DNA of 9,899 nucleotides, from contig JACQOD010000017.1 of NCBI GenBank assembly GCA_016202725.1, forward strand, positions 1 through 9,899. The letters are read 5' to 3'. Position numbers and translations under genes: made by a program. Positions 1 through 6,800 of this stretch are shown here, piece after piece. Source of the DNA: Candidatus Aenigmatarchaeota archaeon. GTDB taxonomy: Archaea > Aenigmatarchaeota > Aenigmatarchaeia > QMZP01. The stretch's first letter is position 1. Each line of letters opens with the position of its first letter. The notes under the pieces are model-generated. The model had not been told where the DNA came from. It did not search any database and was given only the letters and a program-made list of their open reading frames with translations.

Positions 1-44
1 CCTATAAGCCGCGACCCTCGCACAGGAGAGGGTTCCGGGATAGG
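1..44. other. Imperfect 44-base hairpin at the window edge
   Basis: Bases 1-5 (cctat) pair with 40-44 (atagg), 9-11 (ccg) with 36-38 (cgg), and 13-19 (gaccctc) with 28-34 (gagggtt, one G-U), leaving an 8-base loop at 20-27. That is about 15 pairs broken by small internal loops. It does not match a tRNA layout. It may extend past position 1. It could be a transcript-end structure or the start of a structured RNA or repeat outside the window. Confidence 0.3.
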
Positions 45-94
45 CTTTAAAGGTACATGCTCTTGGGGATGCGGCGGAACCGGTTGAAGTGGCA

Positions 95-109
95 GCTGCA
101 GGTTGCAGC
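95..109 (-). terminator. Short perfect stem-loop 20 bases after the propeller gene stop
   Basis: On the minus strand GCTGCA-ACC-TGCAGC makes a 6-bp perfect stem with a 3-base loop, starting 19 bases after the TGA at 131-129. There is no T-tract following it, so it is not a standard intrinsic terminator in either bacteria or archaea. It may stabilise the mRNA end, or be chance. Confidence 0.25.
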
Positions 110-128
110 GTTTCCAGTTTTTTACAGG

Positions 129-3100
129 TCAGCGAGTCGTGATGAGTTCTGGCCTTGACCTGATGTGGTAGAGTTCCCTGTTGCCGTCACGCTGGTCCTC
201 CCACAGGATATGCACAGCGCGGTAGGCGGGGAGGAGCTGTGCAGAACCTTGCTGGAGAGGAATTCCTTTAGGCTCTCTCGCGATAACCGGCAGGGAGGAA
301 TCCGCCGCATCCGAGGTCAGCCTGATAGGAGAGCGGGGATGGTTGCCAAAATCAGCGAGCTGAAGGTAGTATATTTCCCTGTTCCCGTTCCTGCCGTCCA
401 TCCATGCAAGATGAATGTCACTCCCTCCCGAAACAATGGCCGGGAACCAGGACGCCTGCAGGTTAACAGTCAGCCTCCTCTCCGGGATAAGGGTTCCTCC
501 CGAGGGAGCGCGTTTGGTGTAGTAAATCTCAGCGTTGCCGTCCCGGGAATCAGACCAGGCGACGTGGAGGTTGCCGAGGGAGTCGGCCGTTATTGCCGGG
601 AAGGAGGAGTCTGCAGGATCGCTGGTAAGGCGCAGGTCATCAACCAGGGTCGCACCAGAGGAATCGAGCCTGGTGTAATAAATCTCAGCGTTGCCGTCTC
701 TTATGTCTGTCCAGGCGATGTGGAGGCTGCCATTCACGCCAACCGCAAGGGAAGGTTGGAGGGAGGATGCGGGATCGTCGGTCAGGCGGGTTGCCGGCGT
801 GATGTTCGCTCCCTGGGCATCCAGCTTCTGGTGGTAGAGTTCAGGGTTCCCGTCCCGCGAATCCACCCACACCAGGTGGAGGTTGCCCTGCGAATCTTCC
901 CGGAGGCGGGGCCAAAAGGAGTCTGCGGCACTGTCCGTGAGCCGGGTCTCGCCGACCAGGATTCCTCCCAGGGGGTCGAGTTTGGTGTAGTAGATTTCGG
1001 AGTTGTCATCCCGCGTGTCCACCCAAACCACATGGATGTTCCCGTCCCCGCCTGCGGCGAGCGAAGGGAACCAGGAGAGGGCAGTATCGTTGGTAAGCCT
1101 CGCCGCGGACGAAAAACTGCCGTTCCTGTAGCGTTTCTGGTAGTAGATTTCGGCGTTCCCGTCCCGGGAGTCGGTCCAGGCGAGATGGAGCCTCCCCTCC
1201 TTGTCGAAAGCAGCTGAGGGGTACATGGAGTCGGCGGGGTCAGTCGTCACCCTTCTCTCTGCGGCGAATCCGGGAACGCCGTGGACGGAGTCGTTCACCG
1301 TTATCACTACTGTTTCGGAATCAGTGAATGCGCCGTCTGTTACAGAGAACGTGACCGCGTATTCCCCGGCATCCTGAAAGGTGGGCGTCCAGACAAACAA
1401 CCCGCTGAGCGGGTCTAGTGAGACTGCGCTCGGCAGGACAAGGGCTGCATCGGTGAGGAAGGTGAGGGTGTCATTGTCGGCGTCACTGGCGTTCAAGCGG
1501 ATGGTGAGGGTTTCGTTCTCATTCACGACCTTGTCCCCTATCGGGTCAAGGACAGGAGGCAGGGAAACAATGAAGAGCGTGTTGCTGAGCACAGCCAGTC
1601 CTTCCTCCTCCTGGTTGTTGGGAGTGACGGCAACCTCCCAGGTTTCTCCCCGCCGGGTTTCATGGCTTTCCAGGACAAGCGGGTGCTTCCCAGACAGGCC
1701 CGCAAGGTAGTGTTCCTGCAGCTGTTCCCGATTGAGGGAACGGTTATGGATGCGGACTTCATCGATCAGGCCGGCAAAGAAGTAGTCAGCCTCTTCAGTC
1801 CCGATGAAGGTGGGGAGTTCTGATGGTTTTATTGGCCCTGAAGCTGGCGCGGAGGCATCCTCCAGTCCGTTAACGTATATTCTCAAAGCTGACCCGTCAT
1901 ACGTGGTTGCAATGTGGTACCACGTGCCTGGGATGAGCCGGGCGGAAGAGTAAAGGTCTATATCCACCCCTCCGATGGTGAAGAAAGACAAGACCCGGTT
2001 CCCTCCCATGAAATGGTCTGGTTCCGCCACCCTTAGCGCACGCCGGAAATCCCCATTCGTGACCACATTCTGCAAATCGTCTGTTGCATTCGCTTCTCCT
2101 CTCCAGTACACCCATGCTTCCAGGGTGAGCGCTTCCGTGGAGTTCAAGGTGCGGTAGTCGGGGATGACAATGTGGTCATCTACGCCGTCGAAACTATAGG
2201 ATCCTCCCGCCTTTCCGCTGCCTGTCCAGATCGGTCCCCGCAGGCTTCCATTGATTCCAAATGTGGAATAATCCTTGACCGTGGCGTTACTCCCGTCCAC
2301 GCGGAGATCAAAGGGCATGTTCAGAAGTGCAACGCTCTTCCCATCCACCCTCCAGTCGGTGATCTCGGTTGCAGTGTTCTGGCCATGCACGATCGTGAGG
2401 CTGAGGTCTTCAAGGGTGGTGTTTGTGCCGTTTGAAGCGGTGAGCATCGCCTCCTGAATGGACGGGGGGACATTGATGACCGTGATGGTGATGGTTTCCT
2501 CATCCGAAAACTGGCCGTCTGTCACGTTGAAGAGGACAGCGTAATTCCCAGCATCATCGAAGGTTGGCGTCCAGGAGAATACTCCTGTGTTTGGAGTAAA
2601 TGAGAACGGGGAGGGGAGGACGTCTCCTGCGTTGGTCCCGAAGGTGAGGGTGTCGTTGTTGGGGTCCGATGCCTCGAGATCCATCACCAGGGACTGATTC
2701 TCATTAACCTCCCTGTCCCCCACGAGTTCCAGGACAGGGCCGGTGGTCAGGATGGTGATCTCCAGAGGCGGGGTCATGTTCGGCTCCGCTCCCGGGGAAT
2801 CAGGGAAGAATATCGCAAACACCTCGTGGGTCTCGCGGTTTATCGCAGTGGCGTTGATCGTCCAGGTGATCAGGCAGGAATCCCCGTCTCCCATCTCCCC
2901 CAGGCAGGCAAGGTGCTGGCGGGTGCGGGGGTTGGGGTCCAGGGAGGAGAAGGGCGTCGCAAGCGGGCTGGTTGGGATGATCCCCTTCAGGGAGGGGGGG
3001 ATCCCGAAGAACTCCATGATCTCCCTTGCGAGGGCAAGCTTTGTCCCCTGGGGGGAGTCGACCAGCCCGCCGAACTCAAAGGAGGTCCCGATGGTCTTGT

Positions 3101-3878
3101 ACGTGCCTGCAGCATGGGCCACGCCGATGACGTAGTTCTTTGCCGGGTTCCTCAGTATGCTGTACGCAGCAGGGGGGAAGGGAGCAATCCGGTCAATGAA
3201 CTCGTTCTCTCCCGCATAGGCGAATCCCATCCCCGAAGCGAAGGTTCCCTGCACGCCTTCGACCAGGAAGAGGTCCGCATCCCCGTCTGCGATGCCGTTG
3301 ATGTTGAAGTAGGGCTTGAGGTTCCGGGGATCGAAATCAAAGGCCCACACATCCCCGCCTTCGAGGTAGAGGTTCCCGCCCCTGTCAAGGAAGTCCACCA
3401 GCAGGGCTTCTTCAGGGCTGTGCGGAGGGAAGACGTAGTTGTTGGGATACACCCCCAGCAGGACAAACACGCTCCTGTAGGCGGAAAGGTTATAGCCTGC
3501 CAGAGTTGAGGCCCGTTCTCCTGCGTACCCGAGGGCGCTCAGGGTAGCCTGCAACGCCTGCCCGCTCAGTGGCGTGGGCTCAGGCTCCCAGACGAGGAAG
3601 TCTGTTCCCGGGGGGTCCAGGATGGCGGTGACGTTCCCGCAGTCCCCGCCCGCGCACGTGACCCTGACGGTGACAGGAAGGGTTTCGTACGTGCTGACGT
3701 TGACCGGGGAAGCGGGATCAACCATCTCCGCAAGGAGCGTTGCCCGGGAGGCGGCAAAGGCTGAGCCGCTCCCGCGGGGGATTTTTGAATGACCAGCGTC
3801 AAGCGGAAAGGCCGCTGCAAGGGAGGCTGCCGCAAGCGCCGCCATCAGCACCGCCGCCAGGAGGGGTGGCTTGCTCAT
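129..3878 (-). CDS. Exported multidomain protein: Ig-like, LamG and seven-bladed beta-propeller domains
   Basis: The protein has 1249 residues from the ATG at 3878-3876. A TTG six codons upstream (3896) would overlap the RHS gene, but I prefer the ATG because the signal peptide (MSKPPLLAAVLMAALAAA...) begins there. Domains: 1-30 signal peptide; 45-98 beta domain with C75/C80 (CAGGDCGNVT); 98-294 alpha/beta domain of the GATase-like kind seen in secreted proteins (GGNLYLEGGDVWAFD near 167-182) with no nucleophile I can identify; 295-381 beta domain with C325/C335; 382-470 and 775-862 two He_PIG/cadherin-like domains (VNEN...FxWTPTFxDAG); 534-729 LamG/concanavalin-like domain (SFDGVDDHIVIPD, then GLIDEVRIHNRSL); 874-1243 seven propeller blades. 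No transmembrane anchor, sortase or S-layer motif is visible at the C-terminus. A hand count gives about 23 N-x-S/T sequons, more than twice what the composition predicts. It is probably a secreted or surface-bound adhesin or carbohydrate-binding protein. No catalytic site is evident. Confidence 0.93.
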   Translation of the reverse strand: MSKPPLLAAVLMAALAAASLAAAFPLDAGHSKIPRGSGSAFAASRATLLAEMVDPASPVNVSTYETLPVTVRVTCAGGDCGNVTAILDPPGTDFLVWEPEPTPLSGQALQATLSALGYAGERASTLAGYNLSAYRSVFVLLGVYPNNYVFPPHSPEEALLVDFLDRGGNLYLEGGDVWAFDFDPRNLKPYFNINGIADGDADLFLVEGVQGTFASGMGFAYAGENEFIDRIAPFPPAAYSILRNPAKNYVIGVAHAAGTYKTIGTSFEFGGLVDSPQGTKLALAREIMEFFGIPPSLKGIIPTSPLATPFSSLDPNPRTRQHLACLGEMGDGDSCLITWTINATAINRETHEVFAIFFPDSPGAEPNMTPPLEITILTTGPVLELVGDREVNENQSLVMDLEASDPNNDTLTFGTNAGDVLPSPFSFTPNTGVFSWTPTFDDAGNYAVLFNVTDGQFSDEETITITVINVPPSIQEAMLTASNGTNTTLEDLSLTIVHGQNTATEITDWRVDGKSVALLNMPFDLRVDGSNATVKDYSTFGINGSLRGPIWTGSGKAGGSYSFDGVDDHIVIPDYRTLNSTEALTLEAWVYWRGEANATDDLQNVVTNGDFRRALRVAEPDHFMGGNRVLSFFTIGGVDIDLYSSARLIPGTWYHIATTYDGSALRIYVNGLEDASAPASGPIKPSELPTFIGTEEADYFFAGLIDEVRIHNRSLNREQLQEHYLAGLSGKHPLVLESHETRRGETWEVAVTPNNQEEEGLAVLSNTLFIVSLPPVLDPIGDKVVNENETLTIRLNASDADNDTLTFLTDAALVLPSAVSLDPLSGLFVWTPTFQDAGEYAVTFSVTDGAFTDSETVVITVNDSVHGVPGFAAERRVTTDPADSMYPSAAFDKEGRLHLAWTDSRDGNAEIYYQKRYRNGSFSSAARLTNDTALSWFPSLAAGGDGNIHVVWVDTRDDNSEIYYTKLDPLGGILVGETRLTDSAADSFWPRLREDSQGNLHLVWVDSRDGNPELYHQKLDAQGANITPATRLTDDPASSLQPSLAVGVNGSLHIAWTDIRDGNAEIYYTRLDSSGATLVDDLRLTSDPADSSFPAITADSLGNLHVAWSDSRDGNAEIYYTKRAPSGGTLIPERRLTVNLQASWFPAIVSGGSDIHLAWMDGRNGNREIYYLQLADFGNHPRSPIRLTSDAADSSLPVIAREPKGIPLQQGSAQLLPAYRAVHILWEDQRDGNRELYHIRSRPELITTR
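150..1259 (-). repeat. Seven beta-propeller blade repeats, mostly 156-bp period
   Basis: Residues 874-1243 of the propeller protein carry seven copies of a unit with the pattern RLT-x-D-x-A-x-S-x-x-P ... G-x-x-H-x-x-W-x-D-x-R-D-G-N-x-E-I-Y-Y. The tryptophans fall at residues 901, 952, 1004, 1056, 1108, 1159 and 1226. At DNA level the conserved segment encoding EIYY or ELYH recurs on the plus strand at 165, 366, 519, 675, 831, 987 and 1140, giving spacings of exactly 156 bp over the central blades. The last blade has an insertion of roughly 16 residues (PLQQGSAQLLPAYRA area). Seven blades form a closed propeller of the sialidase/BNR-like superfold. Confidence 0.88.
1692..2279 (-). other. LamG/concanavalin-like lectin domain within the propeller protein
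   Basis: Residues 534-729 show the LamG-like jelly-roll order: KDYSTFGINGSL, SYSFDGVDDHIVIPD, LTLEAWVYWRG, WYHIATTYDGSALRIYVNG and GLIDEVRIHNRSLNREQL. Such domains bind glycans or proteins at the cell surface. The flanks are the Ig-like modules, so it sits on a rod between two spacers. Confidence 0.85.
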
Positions 3879-3880
3879 GC

Positions 3881-3886
3881 GATCAC
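3881..3886 (-). promoter_or_regulatory. Possible ribosome binding site GTGATC overlapping the upstream stop codon
   Basis: Reading the minus strand, the end of the RHS gene is TTTAAG-TGA and continues TCGC-ATG. The hexamer GTGATC contains the RHS stop codon and matches the 3' half of the canonical anti-16S sequence AGGAGGTGATCC, in the register expected two bases before the ATG at 3878. There is no separate GGAG. This arrangement suggests that ribosomes ending on the RHS gene re-initiate on the propeller gene. The complementarity is only six bases, so this is tentative. Confidence 0.4.
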
Positions 3887-6800
3887 TTAAACCCAAATTC
3901 CAGGCCTATCCCGCCCACAGTTTGTTCATTGTCTTTTGCACAGAATGCTGCCAGTTTATTCTTCCCCAGGGGAACCGTGAGGTCAAGTTGCCACCTGTAG
4001 CCGTCTAACGCCGTGTATCCCCCCTCTCCGAGCAGCTGCACATCCCCCATGCTGAAGATCCGGGTTTTCCCCTGAAGGCCGTAATTGATCAGGGGAGGAT
4101 TGTTTCCAAGGAGGTTCTTGTCTATATTCGCGAATGCCTGGACGTTGGCGTTCTTTCCCTGATACATCGTTGTGGTGAATTGTGCCGATCCTCCCAGGGA
4201 ACTAAGGCCGGGGCCTTCATGCAACGGGGTGTTGGCCGCGCCCTGAAGCTTGAGGCTGACAGAGGTTCCTTGGCCAAGGGAAAGGCTTTTCTGCGCAGAG
4301 GCTCCGATCTCTCCCGCCCGAGGGCCAACCTTCACGTCAATCCCCCCCACCTTCTTGTCGAAGCCCTTGGCGTAGAGGTAGTATCCTGCGGCGGGGAGCA
4401 GCAGCGGGGAAGCAGGATATTCCCTCACAAAATCGAAGGCCTTCTGGAAGCTGAAATCAGCGATGAGGCTCATGGCGGCACGCTTGAAGGGGGAATCTTT
4501 CCACACCTTCAGCCCTTCGTTCTGGAAGTTCTTCAGGAAATCGCTGGAGACGCTGGTAAGGGTAGGCAGATCTGACTTCAGCGCGCACTCGCTCTGGCCC
4601 TTGCAATTAACAATGGCCGGGTGCTGCTCATCAAGGGTTTTCTTCAACGCCTTGCCGGAGAGGGAGAGCGTCACCTCTCCCATGTCCCGCATAAAGTTCT
4701 CTATCTCCTTGCTAGGGTCGCTATCTCGACCGCTCTGGAGCCCGAAGGAATCCCTGAAGTTGACTGGGTTGTTGCCCGCATAGGTGTAGGCGTTCCCGAG
4801 GTTGGCCCGGTCTGCCCAGGCGCCGAGGGGGTCGGCCTGGAGGAACCGTCCGGTCGAGGGGTCATAGTGGCGGGAACGGTAGTAGTAGAGGCCGCTGTCC
4901 CGGTCAATGTCCCTGCCGGTGAAGGCGTAGTCGGTTGCTGCGCCCCGCGCTGAAAGGATCTCCCCGAAGGGGCCGTAGGCAGAGGAGGCAACTTCCTTTC
5001 CTGCGGGATCGGTGAGAGAGACCACGCTCCCCAGGGCATCGCCGTGGAAATACGCGGCCGTTGGGTCTGTCTGTGAAAGGATCTCGTCAATCCGCAGGCT
5101 GGAGGTGAAGCGCGAAGCCAGTCCGGAGGAGTTGAACTCCATCAGGATGCTGTTCCCGTCGTAGAAGTATTCTTTCAGGCCATTGCTGTCCTGCTTGGCG
5201 ATCCTCTTGCCCAGGCCGTAGCTGTACTGGTTCGTGCTCCCTCCTGAGAAGGCTATCCCTGCAAGCCTGTTCTCCGGGTCATAGGCGTAGGCGGTGGTTC
5301 CTGCGGGAGAGGTTGCGGAGAGGAGGTTGCCGTTGCTGTCATAGGAGTAGGCGGTGGTTCCTGCGGGGGATGTGGAGGACAGGAGGCGGTTCCCCTCATC
5401 GTACGTGGAGATAGTCTGCACACCGTTCCTGAGAAGGGAGAGCCTGTTCCCTGCCAGGTCGTAGGTGTAGTTTTCTGCCCACCCCCCGAAGCCAGGCTGC
5501 TCGGCCGCGATCAGGCGGTAGAGGGAATCGTACGTGTAGCGTTTCAGTCCGCTGGTCCTGGGAAGGGGAAGGGCGCGCGAGCCCTCTACGACCTGCTTTT
5601 TCTGGGTCTCATTCACCCGGTTGCCCACCCGGTCATAGCCATAGCTGCTGTCGGAGAAGATGCTCCCTCCCGTGCGGGTGGCGAGCCTGACCAGCCGGTT
5701 GCCCTCATCATACTGGTAGGAAGTAGCCGCGCCGTTGGGATGGGCGAGACCTGTCCGCAGGCCGGCCCCGTTGTAGGAAAAACCGGTCGTCCCTCCCGAG
5801 GGATCGGTAATGGCCGCGAGGCGGTCCAGGGGGTCGTAGGCGTACGTGCTCACGGCGCCTGTATGGTCTGCAAGGGAAAGCCTGTTGCCTGAAGCGTCGT
5901 AGGAGTAGCGGACAGACCTCCCGTCGCCGGTCCACTCCTCCCGCAGGAGCCTGCCAAGGGGATCGTACTCGTATTCCGCTGCCGCCTGGCCGTCCTGCAC
6001 GGCAAGGAGGTTGCCTTCGGCATCATAGGAGTAGCTGATCCCAATCCCCGATGGGTAGGCGACAGACGTCAGGCGGTCCAGCCCGTCATATCCGTAGGCG
6101 GTACGGTTCCCGTTCCGGTCTGTCCTTTCCATGAGGTTGCCGTTACGGTCGTATTGGTACGTAAGGGCGTTTCCAAGAGGGTCAGTGACGGAAGTCAGCC
6201 TGTTCAGCCGGTCCCACGACAAGAGGGTCGTGTGGGCGTTTGGATCGGTTACATTGACGACATTCCCTGCAGGATCATAGCCGTAGGCGATCGCGACCTC
6301 CTGGCCGCCAAGGAAGCGCGCCTCGCTGGAAACCCTTCCCAGGGAGTCGAACCGGAGAAGGAGCGCATTCCCTTCGGCATCGGTAATCGTTGCTTCCCTG
6401 TTGAGGTCGTCATACTGGTAGGCTGTGGAGTGGTTGAGGGGGGTGATGCGCTCCAGCACCCTCCCCACAGGATCATAGCGAGTTTTCCATGCATGGCCAA
6501 GGGCATCTGCGGTGTATACCTGCCTTCCCAGGACATCATAGCCGAATGAAGTGGTGTTTCCCGTCGGATCGGTCACGCGGAGGAGCCTGTTATTGCCGTC
6601 ATAGGCAAAGGCCGTGGTGAAGCCGCGCTCGTCGGTGATGGAAATCAGGCGGCCTGCGGGGTCATAGGTGGAGCGGGTGCTGTTGCCGGTGGGATCCTCC
6701 ACCCGGATATCCCGCCCGATCCGGTCAAGGGTGATAGTGGCGGAATTCCCTCTCCTGTCCGTAATGGTTACTTCCCTGTCCATGTCGTCATACTGGTAGG

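Larger units (their letters stand above)
1..128. other. Non-coding tail downstream of the propeller gene
   Basis: No credible gene is seen here on either strand. On the minus strand the only ATG (58-56) meets a stop two codons later. A plus-strand frame from 57 to 158 has 33 codons and overlaps the end of the propeller gene antisense, so it is unsupported. The segment holds two possible stem-loops and an 8-base palindrome, ctttaaag, at 45-52. Confidence 0.6.

Noticed and set aside
1..60. tRNA-like sequence (gagggttccgggataggc)
   Set aside because: Stems do not fit a cloverleaf, and there is no matching acceptor or anticodon arm within the window.
57..158. Short plus-strand frame of 33 codons
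   Set aside because: It overlaps the end of the propeller gene antisense, with no ribosome site and no recognisable product.
165..1217. Long plus-strand open frame opposite the propeller blades
   Set aside because: It mirrors the 156-bp blade repeats, so its own repeats (VVEFPVAV, VVDFGVVIP and so on) are an echo of the real gene on the minus strand.
2994..3000. G7 tracts (also near 8944-8950 and 9537-9543) as phase-variation sites
   Set aside because: Seven-base tracts are short and expected in GC-rich DNA encoding Pro/Gly, and the frame is intact on both sides of each.
3879..3896. TTG start six codons upstream for the propeller protein
   Set aside because: It would put polar residues GLSDR before the signal peptide and overlap the RHS gene by 14 bases. 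The ATG at 3878 starts a clean signal peptide.
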